DNA of 53,906 nt from Alphaproteobacteria bacterium. Its GTDB lineage: Bacteria; Pseudomonadota; Alphaproteobacteria; Caulobacterales; Maricaulaceae. Below, one piece after another: positions 18,216 through 27,862 of this stretch. The notes below the pieces were generated by a model that saw nothing but the letters and a program-made list of their open reading frames with translations, was not told the DNA's origin and made no database searches. The DNA is taken from positions 1,479 through 55,384 of the forward strand of contig JAAEZM010000011.1 in the NCBI GenBank assembly GCA_018222865.1, in the 5' to 3' direction. Numbering within the stretch: position 1 is the stretch's first letter; each line of letters begins with the position of its first letter. The position numbers and the translations under genes were made by a program.

Positions 18216-18710
18216 ATGATCCGTAACGCGCGTATGACTGCCGTTGTTCTGGCGCTTGCCATTGGGGTAAGTGCCTGTAATCCCGTTCTCCGTTCCCACG
18301 GACACCGGTATAATCTCGGCGAGGAGCCTGAAATTCTGGTCGCTGAAGACACGCAGCAGACCGTTCTGCAGCGGTACGGCAACCCGTCCACGCGTGGGCT
18401 GTTCGATGACGACACCTGGTATTACATCTCCGCGACACGCGAAAGCATCGCGTATCTGCGTCCCGCGACACGCGACCGTCGGATCCTGGCAGTCAGCTTT
18501 AATGAAGACGGCATCGTGTCAGAGGTAAACGAGTACGGTCTCGATGATGGCCGCGTTGTTGCCTATAACGACAGCGAAACGCCGACGCGAGGACGTGAGC
18601 TCTCCATTATTGAGCAAATCCTTGGCAATGTCGGCACGCTACCGAACGAGAACTTCGGTGGAGAGCAGAACCTGCCAGGCGGTGCAGGTGGTCCTCGCCG
18701 CGATCAGTAA
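18216..18710 (+). CDS. bamE: Outer membrane assembly lipoprotein BamE
   Basis: BamE (SmpA/OmlA) is a small lipoprotein of the beta-barrel assembly complex. The ATG at 18216 is preferred over an adjacent TTG because it has AGGAG 6 nt upstream. Signal peptide and lipobox GVSAC give Cys21. The core contains EDTQQTVLQRYGNPSTRGLFDDDTWYY, close to the BamE consensus of a helix followed by PS..G...D.WYY. The 164-residue length includes an extra hydrophilic C-terminal tail of about 50 residues, seen in other alphaproteobacteria. It is transcribed divergently from the bc1 chaperone gene. Confidence 0.93.
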   Translation: MIRNARMTAVVLALAIGVSACNPVLRSHGHRYNLGEEPEILVAEDTQQTVLQRYGNPSTRGLFDDDTWYYISATRESIAYLRPATRDRRILAVSFNEDGIVSEVNEYGLDDGRVVAYNDSETPTRGRELSIIEQILGNVGTLPNENFGGEQNLPGGAGGPRRDQ

Positions 18711-18738
18711 ACGCTATCGGCAAACAACCAAGAAAAAA

Positions 18739-18767
18739 CCCCGGCTCATCTGAGCCGGGGTTTTCTT
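18739..18767 (+). terminator. Rho-independent terminator after bamE
   Basis: A perfect 10-bp stem (CCCCGGCTCA / TGAGCCGGGG) closes a 2-nt loop, flanked by a run of A before it and TTTTCTTT after it. It lies 29 nt past the bamE stop. The A-run also lets it end the convergent hppA transcript. Confidence 0.9.
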
Positions 18768-18812
18768 TGCCTGTATGCAGGGCGGCGAACCGCCCTGCAA
18801 TTCTCAGCCCGA

Positions 18813-20894
18813 TCAGCCCGCCAGGAAGGCGAGAAGCAAGAGCGCCACAATATTGGTGATCTTGATCATCGGATTGACGGCAGGACCAGCAGTATCCTTA
18901 TAAGGATCGCCGACCGTGTCGCCAGTCACCGCAGCCTTGTGGGCTTCCGAGCCTTTGCCGCCATGATTGCCGTCTTCGATATACTTCTTGGCATTATCCC
19001 AGGCACCACCGCCAACGGTCATGGAGACCGCGACGAAGAGGCCATTGACGATCACGCCAAGGAGCATGGCTCCAACCGCCGCCAGAGCCTGTTCCTGATT
19101 GGCCAGTCCCAGAATGACGACATATAGAACGATCGGAGACAGAACCGGCAGAAGTGACGGTACAATCATCTCACGGATCGCCGACTTGGTGAGGATATCA
19201 ACAGCCTTGCCATAATCCGGCTTCGCCTTGAACTCCATAATGCCCGGGATCTCTTTGAACTGACGACGCACTTCAGCCACTACAGACTCAGCTGCACGGC
19301 CAACCGCCATCATGGACATGCCACCGAAGAGGTAGGGCAAGAGACCGCCGAAGAGCAGTCCGACGATCACATAGGGATTTTCAAGCGAGAAGTCCGGCTC
19401 GATATGAAGCAGGTGCTCCACATCGGTCGTATAGGCTGCGAACAGAACAAGGGCACCCAGACCCGCAGACCCGATTGCATACCCCTTGGTGACGGCCTTG
19501 GTCGTGTTGCCAACCGCGTCGAGCGTATCGGTCGTGTCACGAACGCTTTCGTCCAGTCCCGCCATCTCGGCGATGCCACCCGCATTGTCCGTAACAGGAC
19601 CGAAAGCATCCAGCGCAACAATCAAACCGGCCAATGCCAACATGGTGGTCACGGAAATCGCGATCCCGAAGAGACCTGCCAGGCTGTATGTGCCCAGAAT
19701 ACCGGCGATAATGATGATCGCTGGCAGCGCCGTCGCCTCAAGGGAGACAGCGAGGCCCTGGATGACATTGGTGCCGTGGCCTGATTCAGACGCGCGAGCG
19801 ACCGAACGGACCGGACGGAAACCCGTACCCGTATAATACTCGGTGACCCAGATAATCGCAGCTGTCACAGCCAGGCCAATAATGCCCGACCAGAACAGGT
19901 TCATACCGGTGATCATCTGATCGCCGACCATCGCCACATCGCCCAGGCCGTTTGGAAGCGCATATTTCGTGACGAGATAGAGCCCACCAATAGACAGAAC
20001 GCCCGCGACGATCAGACCCTTATAGAGCGCGCCCATGACATTATTGCTTTTGCCCAGGCTCACGAAAAAGGTGCCGACAATAGATGTCACGATACAAACA
20101 GCGCCAATTGCCAACGGATAGACCATCATCGGCATAGCCAGGTCGCCAGCAAAGAAGATGGACGCCAGGACCATCGTTGCGACGACAGTCACCGCATAGG
20201 TTTCGAACAGATCTGCCGCCATGCCGGCGCAATCACCGACATTATCGCCAACATTGTCTGCAATCGTTGCAGCATTCCGCGGGTCATCCTCAGGGATGCC
20301 AGCTTCAATCTTGCCGACCATATCGCCGCCAACATCAGCACCCTTGGTGAAGATGCCTCCACCCAATCGCGCGAAAATGGAGATCAAAGATGCACCAAAA
20401 CCGAGCGCGACGAGACTGTCGATAATCGTGCGATCACCAGCGCCCATGAGTGAAGTCAGGACCCAGTAATAGCCTGCGACCCCGAGCAGAGCGAGGCCCG
20501 CAACGAGCATGCCTGTAACCGCACCGGAGCGGAAAGCAATCGCCAACCCAGCCGCCAGGCTTGTCGATGCAGCCTGTGTCGTACGCACATTGGCGCGAAC
20601 AGAGACGAGCATGCCGATGAATCCGGCTACACCGGACAGAACAGCGCCGATCACAAATCCGAGGGCGACCTCCCAGCCCAAGAAAATGGCGACGAATATA
20701 CAGACGGCAATGCCGACGATGGCGATGGTTGTGTATTGGCGCTTTAGGTATGCATTTGCGCCTTCTTGGATGGCCGATGCGATTTCTTGCATCTTTTCGG
20801 AACCAGCGTCCGCCGCCAGCAATCTTTGAGTCTGAACGACCCCATAGATGATGGCGAGAACGGCGGCTGCGATGGCCAGCATAAGCATGTTCAT
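18813..20894 (-). CDS. hppA: K+-independent membrane H+-pyrophosphatase
   Basis: HppA couples pyrophosphate hydrolysis to proton pumping across the membrane. The ATG at 20894 has AGGA 5 nt upstream and gives a 693-residue protein beginning directly with the first membrane helix; a longer reading would add an unlikely charged leader. The substrate loop [19 protein letters not shown] and the [20 protein letters not shown] motif are present. The diagnostic segment is [10 protein letters not shown], with Lys466 and Thr469; K+-dependent enzymes have Ala and Gly there. The enzyme is therefore expected not to need potassium. It shares its terminator with bamE. Confidence 0.96.
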   Translation of the reverse strand: MNMLMLAIAAAVLAIIYGVVQTQRLLAADAGSEKMQEIASAIQEGANAYLKRQYTTIAIVGIAVCIFVAIFLGWEVALGFVIGAVLSGVAGFIGMLVSVRANVRTTQAASTSLAAGLAIAFRSGAVTGMLVAGLALLGVAGYYWVLTSLMGAGDRTIIDSLVALGFGASLISIFARLGGGIFTKGADVGGDMVGKIEAGIPEDDPRNAATIADNVGDNVGDCAGMAADLFETYAVTVVATMVLASIFFAGDLAMPMMVYPLAIGAVCIVTSIVGTFFVSLGKSNNVMGALYKGLIVAGVLSIGGLYLVTKYALPNGLGDVAMVGDQMITGMNLFWSGIIGLAVTAAIIWVTEYYTGTGFRPVRSVARASESGHGTNVIQGLAVSLEATALPAIIIIAGILGTYSLAGLFGIAISVTTMLALAGLIVALDAFGPVTDNAGGIAEMAGLDESVRDTTDTLDAVGNTTKAVTKGYAIGSAGLGALVLFAAYTTDVEHLLHIEPDFSLENPYVIVGLLFGGLLPYLFGGMSMMAVGRAAESVVAEVRRQFKEIPGIMEFKAKPDYGKAVDILTKSAIREMIVPSLLPVLSPIVLYVVILGLANQEQALAAVGAMLLGVIVNGLFVAVSMTVGGGAWDNAKKYIEDGNHGGKGSEAHKAAVTGDTVGDPYKDTAGPAVNPMIKITNIVALLLLAFLAG

Positions 20895-21096
20895 GGCTTT
20901 CCTGCCCCGAGTTTCTCTTTCGTTGCGGTCTGAGAAAAATAGAGGGACAGAACGTGCAAAAAGACGCACGCCGACCGTTAATTGCTCCCCCTACACGAAA
21001 AGACTATGCCCAATGCGCTTGGGACGTGCAACACGGCCGGAGTGCAGCTGCGAAAAGGCTTACTGTATAAAGGAATAATACGGTTTTGATGCCGGG

Positions 21097-21600
21097 CTAG
21101 TTCTGGAAGAGTCGGACGTCGAAATCGCGAATCTCTAGATATTCGATTGCATCATCGCCGTGCATGTCTCGGATCACCGCCTGCCAGACCTCGGATGCAA
21201 CCTCGGTATCAAGGGTCTCACCACTGGGAACAGAGAGATTAATCCGGTGTGCCACGCGAACCATTGCATCGAGCGCATAGTGCGCGTCTTCCTGGACACT
21301 CCAGACATCATGTCCGGGCGCGACACGAACGCGCAGGAGCACATAGGCGAACCCAGTCAGTCGACCATATTCGTTGGACAGCGGCGCAACGACCGCGGGC
21401 ATGGTGAAAGAGCGAGGATCATCGCTGCTCTCTTCTTCGACCTCTTCCTCACCGCCACTGAGATTGAAGAGTGTGATGATGCGATTGGCGGCACCGCCGC
21501 CCGATCCACCATAGGAGTCACCACCACCACCGCCGCCTCCACCCGCGAAAGCAGGCGACGCCAGGAAGACCGACAGGATTACCGAAAGTAAAAGACGCAT
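21097..21600 (-). CDS. Gly-rich exported protein, unknown function
   Basis: I do not recognise this family. The start at 21600 is chosen because GAGG lies 6 nt upstream and it begins a clean signal peptide (MRLLLSVILSVFLASPAFA), cleaved after Ala19. The mature protein starts with a run of eight Gly and more Gly/Ser (about 20-36), then an acidic patch EEEVEEESSDD. A folded domain follows from FTMPAVVAPLSNEYGRLTGFAYVLLRV to the C-terminus, with alternating hydrophobic strands. The late domain vaguely recalls FliL-like periplasmic domains, which I cannot confirm. It lies 40 nt after thiL on the same strand, at the end of the rib-nusB-thiL run. Confidence 0.75.
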   Translation of the reverse strand: MRLLLSVILSVFLASPAFAGGGGGGGGDSYGGSGGGAANRIITLFNLSGGEEEVEEESSDDPRSFTMPAVVAPLSNEYGRLTGFAYVLLRVRVAPGHDVWSVQEDAHYALDAMVRVAHRINLSVPSGETLDTEVASEVWQAVIRDMHGDDAIEYLEIRDFDVRLFQN

Positions 21601-21640
21601 GTGTGACCTCACCATCCAAGTGAAGCCTCTCACAAAGCTC

Positions 21641-22597
21641 TCAAAAATGCGTAAAGCCACTCGTTTCAATATCGAGCGGCACACCCATTTCGTCCTGGAT
21701 GCGCACACCCTCACCTTCAACGACCTGCCCAATCCACGTCACATCTACACCGAGGGTGCGTTTGAGTGCGAGGATACTGGCTGCGTGTTCAACCGGCGCG
21801 GTAAAGAGCAATTCATAATCATCGCCACCGGTGATCAGCGTTTCGACCCCTGCCCGCCCTTCATTTTCAAGCCAATGAAGAACAGGAGCCGACCAGGGAA
21901 TAAGCGCGCCTTCAATCTCAAGCCCGACGCCGCTTTCGCGAGCCAGATGCTGAGCATCTGCCGCAAGCCCATCGGAGATATCAATGCAAGCTGTTGCCTT
22001 GTTCAGAAGGGTTTGACCGAGCTCGATTCTGGCCTGCGGGCGTTGATAGCGCTCAAGCAGAAAGTCTTGCTTGTCGAGCTCGCCCTTCGCAATCGAAAGA
22101 CCGAGTACCGCATCGCCGATAGTCCCGGAGACAAAGAGCTGGTCGCCAGGCTTCGCTCCATTGCGGCGCAGTGGGTCAGAAGTGGTCTCACCAATCATCG
22201 TCAGCGAGATGGTTAGCGGTGCGTCAGCGCGGGTCATATCGCCGCCCAGCAAAGCGAGGTTTTCCGCAGCTGCGACTACCCCCAAGGCATCGACGAAAGC
22301 TTCGCGATCGGCTGTAGAATAGCGGGTCGGCCAACACACCGTGCAAAGAAACCCGCGGGGGATAGCTCCCATGGCTGCAAGATCGGACAGGTTTGATCCA
22401 AATGCTCGCTGGGCGGCTACAGCGGGACCGTCACTGCGAAGGAAATGCACGCCCTCGACCAACATGTCACTGGCCAACAGGCTATTACCGGACAGCTCCA
22501 GACACGCCGCATCATCGCTGAGCTCCAGTGCGGCACGATCGCCGCGGGTCAGCGGCAAGAGGTGGTCGCGAATGAAAGCAAATTCGCCGTGTGACAT
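21641..22597 (-). CDS. thiL: Thiamine-monophosphate kinase ThiL
   Basis: ThiL phosphorylates thiamine monophosphate to the active cofactor thiamine diphosphate. The 318-residue protein has the N-terminal EFAFIRDHLLPL, the metal/ATP segment DDAACL and ASDMLVEGVHF, NLSDLAAMGA, and the later GGDMTRA and ISDGLAADAQHLA motifs. GGDDYELLFTAP near the C-terminus completes the family pattern. It follows nusB after 2 nt. Confidence 0.96.
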   Translation of the reverse strand: MSHGEFAFIRDHLLPLTRGDRAALELSDDAACLELSGNSLLASDMLVEGVHFLRSDGPAVAAQRAFGSNLSDLAAMGAIPRGFLCTVCWPTRYSTADREAFVDALGVVAAAENLALLGGDMTRADAPLTISLTMIGETTSDPLRRNGAKPGDQLFVSGTIGDAVLGLSIAKGELDKQDFLLERYQRPQARIELGQTLLNKATACIDISDGLAADAQHLARESGVGLEIEGALIPWSAPVLHWLENEGRAGVETLITGGDDYELLFTAPVEHAASILALKRTLGVDVTWIGQVVEGEGVRIQDEMGVPLDIETSGFTHF

Positions 22598-22599
22598 GG

Positions 22600-23079
22600 C
22601 TAAAACTCAGACGGGCGAGCCTCGCGAGCGCAGCGGTCAAGGGCTGCATTGACGAATTTAGGCTCCGATCCTTCAAAGAAGGCATTCGCGACTTCTACAT
22701 ATTCGTCGATGACGACCCGGGCGGGCACATCATTCCGATGGAACAGCTCAAACCCCGCTGCGCGCAAAATCGCTCGTACAGTCGCATCCAGGCGCTCCAT
22801 ACGCCAGCCATCGGCCAATAGTTCATCAATCGCTGGATCGACGACACTCTGTTTGTCCACGACTCCGGCGACCAGGGACTCGAAAAACCCCTCATCGGCT
22901 TCAACAAATTCTTCGCCCTCATCGCGAGCGCCGAAACGATGGTCACGGAATTCCTTGATTACGTCCTTCGCCCCTCGCTCCGCGATCTCCATCTGATAGA
23001 GCGCTTGAACGGCTGAAAGCCGGGCGGCACGACGCAGGCGGGCACGCGCCTGCGATGGGTTTTCCTTCTCCATCGTCAT
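22600..23079 (-). CDS. nusB: Transcription antitermination factor NusB
   Basis: NusB works with NusE (S10) on boxA RNA in rRNA antitermination. The 159-residue all-helical protein shows ARLSAVQALYQMEI at the start and the C-terminal run RLDATVRAILRAAGFEL, then PARVVIDEYVEVANAFF and PKFVNAALDRCARE. Its ATG overlaps the ribH stop by 4 nt, so it is coupled to the riboflavin genes, as in many bacteria. Confidence 0.96.
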   Translation of the reverse strand: MTMEKENPSQARARLRRAARLSAVQALYQMEIAERGAKDVIKEFRDHRFGARDEGEEFVEADEGFFESLVAGVVDKQSVVDPAIDELLADGWRMERLDATVRAILRAAGFELFHRNDVPARVVIDEYVEVANAFFEGSEPKFVNAALDRCAREARPSEF

Positions 23080-23516
23080 TCTCCACGTGCCTCCGCACGG
23101 AAACGATCACGGAGCTTGAGCAGGGCCAGACAAGCCTCAGCAGCGTCCTTGCCCTTATTCTTGTCGACCGCACGCGCCATGGCTTGCTCACGGTTTTCAA
23201 CGGTCAAAATACCATTGCCCAGAGGAACGCCCTCCAAGGAGAGGTCCATCAAGCCGCGGGCGCTCTCGCCACAGACATAATCATAGTGTGTCGTTTCACC
23301 GCGGATGACACACCCGAGTGCGACATAACCATCAAAGTCAGCGTCCGCGAGTTCAGCCTGGGTTATAACACCAGGGATTTCCAACGCTCCTGGAACGGTC
23401 GCCAACTCGTGCACTGCTCCGGCGGCTTCGAGCGCATCTTGTGCTCCCTTGATCATTGGCTCGGCTATATCGCGGTAGAAATCGCCCGCGATGATGAGAA
23501 TGCGCCAGTCGCTCAT
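23076..23516 (-). CDS. ribH: Lumazine synthase RibH
   Basis: RibH condenses dihydroxybutanone phosphate with the diaminouracil to give dimethylribityllumazine. The start at 23516 is chosen over an in-frame ATG ten codons upstream: it has GGAG 6 nt upstream, lies 1 nt after the ribBX stop, and gives a standard 146-residue protein. Visible motifs are ILIIAGDFYRDIAEPM, VPGALEIPGVI, ALGCVIRGETTHYDYVC and PLGNGILTVEN. Confidence 0.95.
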   Translation of the reverse strand: MSDWRILIIAGDFYRDIAEPMIKGAQDALEAAGAVHELATVPGALEIPGVITQAELADADFDGYVALGCVIRGETTHYDYVCGESARGLMDLSLEGVPLGNGILTVENREQAMARAVDKNKGKDAAEACLALLKLRDRFRAEARGE

Positions 23517-23517
23517 T

Positions 23518-24633
23518 TTATTCTCCGCTGAAAATACGTTGCTCACGTACGCTCAAGCCGTACCCCTCAAGACCGACAATCGTCTGTTGCTTGGTGGTCA
23601 GCAAATCCATTTCCTTGACACCGAGATCGAGCAGAATTTGAGCACCCACTCCGTATTCACGCAGGCGGCGCGCCTCACGCTCATCCTGGGGAAGTACGGG
23701 GTGCGCACCGAGCCGCTCCACAATCGCGGTGTCACTGGTTTCGCGGATAAACACCATTACGGCGGCGCCGTCATGCTCTCCGAGCACTTTCATCGCAGCT
23801 TCTACGAGTCCGCCCCTTGGCTCGTTGGAGCCTAGAACATCATCCACAAAGCTGACCTTGTGCATGCGCACAAGCGTCGGCTTCTCATCTGTCGGCAGGC
23901 CCTTGACCAAGGCGACATGTTCAGTGCCATCAATCGTGTTTCGGAACACGATAAGGCGGAAATCCCCGCCCCACCGGCTGGAGAATTCGGATTCAAGACG
24001 GCGCTCGATAAATCGATCATTACGGCGGCGATAAGCAATCAGATCGGCAATCGTGCCAATTTTCAACCCATGCAATTGCGCGAAGGCAATCAGGTCCGGC
24101 AACCGAGCCATAGTGCCGTCTTCGTTCATAATTTCGCAGATCACACCGGATGACCCAGCTCCGGCGAGCCGCGCAATATCGACAGAGGCCTCGGTGTGGC
24201 CTGCGCGCACAAGCACCCCCCCATCGCGAGCGGCCAACGGGAATACGTGCCCGGGCGTCGCCAGATCCTCTGCGCCCTTTGACGGGTCCGTTGCAACTTC
24301 GATTGTGCGGGCACGGTCGTGAGCAGAGATTCCGGTCGTGACACCCTCGCGCGCCTCGATTGATACCGTAAACGCCGTCTGGTGACGCGAGCGGTTATCA
24401 GACGACATCAGTTTCAGGTCGAGCTGGTCAATACGCTCCTGGCTCATCGCCAGACAAATGAGACCTCGACCATGCTTCGCCATGAAATTGACCGCATCCG
24501 GCGTCGCGAACTTGCCGGGGATTACAAGATCACCTTCGTTTTCGCGGTCCTCGGCATCGACCAGGATAAACATGCGCCCGTTTCGGGCATCTTCGATAAT
24601 GTCTTCAATGGGAGACAGCGGAATATCACTCAC
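23518..24633 (-). CDS. ribB: DHBP synthase fused to degenerate RibA domain (RibBX)
   Basis: The N-terminal domain (1-205) is a complete 3,4-dihydroxy-2-butanone-4-phosphate synthase, with DAEDRENEGDL (26-36), SRHQTAFTVSIEA (82-94) and PGHVFPL (127-133). The C-terminal domain (about 208-371) has the fold landmarks of GTP cyclohydrolase II, such as VALVKG and YGVGAQILLDLG. It has lost the three zinc cysteines: Ser261, Pro272 and Gly274 stand in their places. The EGRGIGL segment is gone too. Fusions with an inactive RibA-like domain are known in Proteobacteria as RibBX. The protein should make DHBP but not open GTP, so an active RibA must lie elsewhere. Confidence 0.92.
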   Translation of the reverse strand: MSDIPLSPIEDIIEDARNGRMFILVDAEDRENEGDLVIPGKFATPDAVNFMAKHGRGLICLAMSQERIDQLDLKLMSSDNRSRHQTAFTVSIEAREGVTTGISAHDRARTIEVATDPSKGAEDLATPGHVFPLAARDGGVLVRAGHTEASVDIARLAGAGSSGVICEIMNEDGTMARLPDLIAFAQLHGLKIGTIADLIAYRRRNDRFIERRLESEFSSRWGGDFRLIVFRNTIDGTEHVALVKGLPTDEKPTLVRMHKVSFVDDVLGSNEPRGGLVEAAMKVLGEHDGAAVMVFIRETSDTAIVERLGAHPVLPQDEREARRLREYGVGAQILLDLGVKEMDLLTTKQQTIVGLEGYGLSVREQRIFSGE

Positions 24634-24636
24634 GCC

Positions 24637-25242
24637 TTATCCTTCCGAAAATTCGTTCAGACGCGCCGCGTAGCGCGCCATGAGGTCTACTTCAAGATTG
24701 ACCCGGTCTCCTGCTTGCAAGCGGCCTAAGCTGGTCACCTCGGCAGTGTGAGGAATAATCATAATCTCGAAGCTTTCACGACTGGCCTCGTTAACGGTGA
24801 GCGACACGCCATCGACCGTGATCGAGCCCTTCTTGGCGATGAATTTATTGAGCTCCATGGGTGGTTTGATTGAAAAGACAATCCACTCACCCTCCATGCG
24901 CCGTTCAACGACCTCGCCGATTCCATCGACATGGCCTGTCACCAAGTGACCGCCCAATTCCTGCCCGATCGCGAGCGCGCGCTCCAGATTCACCTCATCG
25001 CCTTCGCGCCAGCCGCCAAGCGTTGTCAGCCTTAGCGTCTCCGGTGAAACCTCGAGCGCATACCAACAGCCAGTCGACGTGTTTTCCTTTTCGACAACCG
25101 TTAAACAGGCCCCGGCATGGGCGATGGACGCCCCCATATCGATCTTATCCGCATCATAAGGGGCTTCGATCTCGAAGCGCTTGACGTCATCGCCCGTGAT
25201 CGCGCGAACTCGCCCCTTGGCAGTAACAATTCCGGTAAACAT
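24637..25242 (-). CDS. ribE: Riboflavin synthase alpha subunit RibE
   Basis: RibE dismutates two lumazine molecules to riboflavin. The 201-residue protein starts [15 protein letters not shown] and contains the two homologous half-barrels: IDMGASIAHAGACLTVVE in the first, GSITVDGVSLTVNEAS in the second. HLVTGHVDGIGEV sits between them. The length is standard. Its ATG shares a base with the last stop of the upstream ribD-type reductase gene, showing tight coupling in the operon. Confidence 0.96.
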   Translation of the reverse strand: MFTGIVTAKGRVRAITGDDVKRFEIEAPYDADKIDMGASIAHAGACLTVVEKENTSTGCWYALEVSPETLRLTTLGGWREGDEVNLERALAIGQELGGHLVTGHVDGIGEVVERRMEGEWIVFSIKPPMELNKFIAKKGSITVDGVSLTVNEASRESFEIMIIPHTAEVTSLGRLQAGDRVNLEVDLMARYAARLNEFSEG

Positions 25243-25817
25243 CAGCGGATCCGTTCGTAGCTTTCTTGGATATCGGCACCGCGCTCGATAATTCCTGTGC
25301 GCTGGAAGATGGGGGCTTTTTCGAGCGTCTCAAGCCCGAGTTCTGCAATCACGTCCAAACCGTCTGAGCCGAGGATAATCGGCGCACGAAACCATTCGAT
25401 TCGATCAACAACATTCGCCTTTATGGCGGCTGCGGCGATCTGCGCCCCCGCTTCAATCATGACCCTCTCATAGCCGGCGAGGGCATCAGCGATGTTCCGA
25501 TTTGAACGCATGACAACTTGGCGCTCAGTAACCGAAAACACTTTCGCCCCCATTGGCATTCGGCAAGACCGGTCGAGGACAATCAGATCGGGCTGACGTT
25601 CCGGCATCGGGTCGAGCCGTGCTGTAAACAGGGGGTCATCTGCTATGATGGTTCCCACACCGGTCAGGATCGCCTCATGAGCGGCCCGCATCTTGTGCAC
25701 TTCGGATCGCGAATCCGGACCGGTAATCCATTTCGAGGCACCATTCGCGAGCGCGATTTTCCCGTCTAGCGATGTTGCCAGCTTCAACGTCACCCGTGCG
25801 CGCGTGTGGGCGCTCAT
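25242..25817 (-). CDS. ribD: RibD-type reductase domain protein, no deaminase domain
   Basis: RibD normally joins an N-terminal zinc deaminase (about 145 residues) to a C-terminal reductase. This 191-residue protein contains only the reductase, which reduces the ribosylaminouracil with [30 protein letters not shown], then [20 protein letters not shown] and [11 protein letters not shown]. The zinc motifs HAE and PC..... C are absent. Upstream there is no room for them, because the nrdR stop overlaps its start by 4 nt. It is a full-length domain in good frame, so it is not simply truncated by a frameshift here. The deaminase step must be encoded elsewhere. Confidence 0.88.
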   Translation of the reverse strand: MSAHTRARVTLKLATSLDGKIALANGASKWITGPDSRSEVHKMRAAHEAILTGVGTIIADDPLFTARLDPMPERQPDLIVLDRSCRMPMGAKVFSVTERQVVMRSNRNIADALAGYERVMIEAGAQIAAAAIKANVVDRIEWFRAPIILGSDGLDVIAELGLETLEKAPIFQRTGIIERGADIQESYERIR

Positions 25818-26287
25818 TTCTTTTCAGGTTTCGTGCTGGACAAGTGCTCGTCCTTGATAAACTCACGAAAGTCTTCCACCTTGTGAAAGTCTTTGTAAAC
25901 AGACGCATAACGAACATAGGCGACGCTATCGACGCCTTTAAGAGCTTCCATCACCAATTCGCCAACGCGGTCAGACGTGATGTCCGTCTCGCCAGAGCTC
26001 TCCAGCTGACGCACAATGCCTGAGATCATCTGCTCAATCCGGTCAGCATCAATATTGCGCTTTTGTGCTGCTAACTGGATCGAACGACTAAGCTTTTCGC
26101 GATCAAACGGCACCCGTCGGCCAGACTTTTTCATCACCGATAATTCACGCAATTGCACGCGTTCAAAGGTGGTGAAACGAGCCGCACAAGACGGGCATTG
26201 ACGGCGACGGCGGATAGCATTGCCATCCTCCGCCGGCCGGGAATCTTTGACCTGGGTGTCAGGATGACCGCAAAAAGGACAACGCAT
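25814..26287 (-). CDS. nrdR: Transcriptional repressor NrdR
   Basis: NrdR represses ribonucleotide reductase genes in response to dATP/ATP. The 157-residue protein has a four-cysteine zinc ribbon (Cys3, Cys6, Cys31, Cys34) around [16 protein letters not shown] and then an ATP-cone domain from [16 protein letters not shown]. It sits between glyA (10 nt away) and the riboflavin genes, a common alphaproteobacterial order. Confidence 0.97.
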   Translation of the reverse strand: MRCPFCGHPDTQVKDSRPAEDGNAIRRRRQCPSCAARFTTFERVQLRELSVMKKSGRRVPFDREKLSRSIQLAAQKRNIDADRIEQMISGIVRQLESSGETDITSDRVGELVMEALKGVDSVAYVRYASVYKDFHKVEDFREFIKDEHLSSTKPEKK

Positions 26288-26297
26288 TCATAAGGCC

Positions 26298-27614
26298 TTA
26301 CGCCAGCTGCGGATAGATCGGAAAGGCGGACGTCAATGCTATGACTTCCTCACGCACAGCGGTTTCAACAGTCGCATCGCCTTCCGGCTGGCTCACCAGC
26401 CCGTCAAGCACCCGAACCATCAATTCGCCGACCTTGGTAAATTCCGCTTCACCAAAGCCGCGCGTCGTGCCTGCCGGAGAACCAACCCGCAGACCCGACG
26501 TCACTGTCGGCTTTTCCGGGTCAAAGGGCACGCCATTCTTGTTACAGGTGATATAGGCCCGCTCAAGCGCCTCCTCTGCGACATTGCCCTTCAAGCCCTT
26601 GGGGCGCAGATCAATCAGTGCGAGGTGGCTATCCGTCCCACCAGAGACGATATCATACCCGCCAGCGGAGACGGCAGCGGCCATGGCCTTTGCGTTCGCA
26701 ACGACCTGTTTGGTGTAGTCCTTGAACTCAGGCTGCAGCGCCTCTCCAAAGGCAACTGCCTTGCCGGCGATGACATGCATCAATGGTCCACCCTGCAATC
26801 CCGGGAAGATGGCAGAGTTGAACTTCTTACCCAGATCGAGGTCGTTGGAGATAATCATCCCGCCTCTGGGACCACGCAGTGTCTTGTGGGTCGTTGTTGT
26901 ACAGACGTGCGCATGGGGGACCGGCGAAGGATAAACACCGCCAGCTACGAGCCCTGCGAAGTGTGCCATATCCACGAGAAGATAAGCACCGACCTCGTCG
27001 GCGATTTTACGGAATTCAGCGAAATCGATCTCCCGCGGATATGCAGATCCGCCCGCGATGATCATCTGCGGCTTCACTTCATGCGCCTGCTTTCGCAGCG
27101 CGTCATAATCGATCAAGGCCGTCTCTTCGATCACCCCGTACTGGTGCGCCTCAAACCACTTGCCAGACTGGTTTGGTCGAGCGCCATGCGTCAGGTGACC
27201 ACCAGCGTCCAGGGACATGCCCAAAATCTTATCGCCCGGCTTCAGCAATGCCAGAAACACGCCCTGATTGGCTTGGCTGCCTGAATTGGGTTGAACATTG
27301 GCATATTGCGCGTCGAAAAGCTGTTTGGCGCGTTCGATGGCGAGTGTCTCGACAACATCGACATGTTCGCAGCCCCCATAATAGCGGCGCCCCGGATAGC
27401 CCTCCGCGTATTTATTGGTCAGCAAAGACCCCTGCGCTTCGAGGACGGCCCGAGAGACGATGTTCTCTGAGGCGATAAGCTCAATCTGGTTCTGCTGACG
27501 CAGAATTTCCGCATGGATGGCTCCGGCAACTTCGCGGTCACCTTCCACCATCGGGCGAGTGAAGAAAGCTTCGGTTTCAGTATTCATGTTCGGGACATCC
27601 TGAGTATCGGGCAT
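26298..27614 (-). CDS. glyA: Serine hydroxymethyltransferase
   Basis: GlyA converts serine and tetrahydrofolate to glycine and 5,10-methylene-tetrahydrofolate with PLP. The start at 27614 has AGGAA upstream; ATGs 7 codons upstream and 9 codons downstream are less well placed. The protein is about 438 residues. Motifs include [48 protein letters not shown] and the PLP lysine in [14 protein letters not shown]. It starts the run glyA-nrdR-rib-nusB-thiL, which looks like one long operon. Confidence 0.97.
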   Translation of the reverse strand: MPDTQDVPNMNTETEAFFTRPMVEGDREVAGAIHAEILRQQNQIELIASENIVSRAVLEAQGSLLTNKYAEGYPGRRYYGGCEHVDVVETLAIERAKQLFDAQYANVQPNSGSQANQGVFLALLKPGDKILGMSLDAGGHLTHGARPNQSGKWFEAHQYGVIEETALIDYDALRKQAHEVKPQMIIAGGSAYPREIDFAEFRKIADEVGAYLLVDMAHFAGLVAGGVYPSPVPHAHVCTTTTHKTLRGPRGGMIISNDLDLGKKFNSAIFPGLQGGPLMHVIAGKAVAFGEALQPEFKDYTKQVVANAKAMAAAVSAGGYDIVSGGTDSHLALIDLRPKGLKGNVAEEALERAYITCNKNGVPFDPEKPTVTSGLRVGSPAGTTRGFGEAEFTKVGELMVRVLDGLVSQPEGDATVETAVREEVIALTSAFPIYPQLA

Positions 27615-27779
27615 GGGCGTTCCTCGCTTGGGCATTCTTTAGATACGGTGCGCCTCACATCTAGACAAGCGCGGTTTCTTCATCACAGAGCCTGCGAACT
27701 AGTAACGGACTTTAGTTAGAAAAAGGAACCGTTTTGCAGATTTGATACAAAACTAAATGGCCAATCGCTTCTGTTTAAC

Positions 27780-27808
27780 TTGAAATACTCCCAAACAGCA
27801 CTTACATA
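27780..27808 (+). promoter_or_regulatory. Putative sigma-70 promoter of mucR
   Basis: TTGAAA (27780-27785) and TACATA (27803-27808) are separated by 17 nt, about 55 nt upstream of the mucR start, inside an A/T-rich stretch. MucR proteins are known to bind A/T-rich DNA and to repress their own genes, so this stretch may also hold its operator. Seen by eye only. Confidence 0.35.
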
Positions 27809-27862
27809 GATTGTCTATTGCGCGATTCCGCTGCCCCAATCTCCCCAATCTAGGTAAAGAAG

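Noticed and set aside
25818-26300. A missing RibD deaminase domain hidden in another frame
   Set aside because: The region upstream of the RibD reductase is the complete nrdR gene; no deaminase zinc motif appears in other frames.
26625-27284. A 219-codon open frame on the plus strand
   Set aside because: Antisense to the conserved core of glyA; no recognisable product.
27615-27862. A glycine or other riboswitch upstream of glyA
   Set aside because: No conserved riboswitch core is visible by eye; the gap is A/T rich and better explained by promoters for glyA and mucR.
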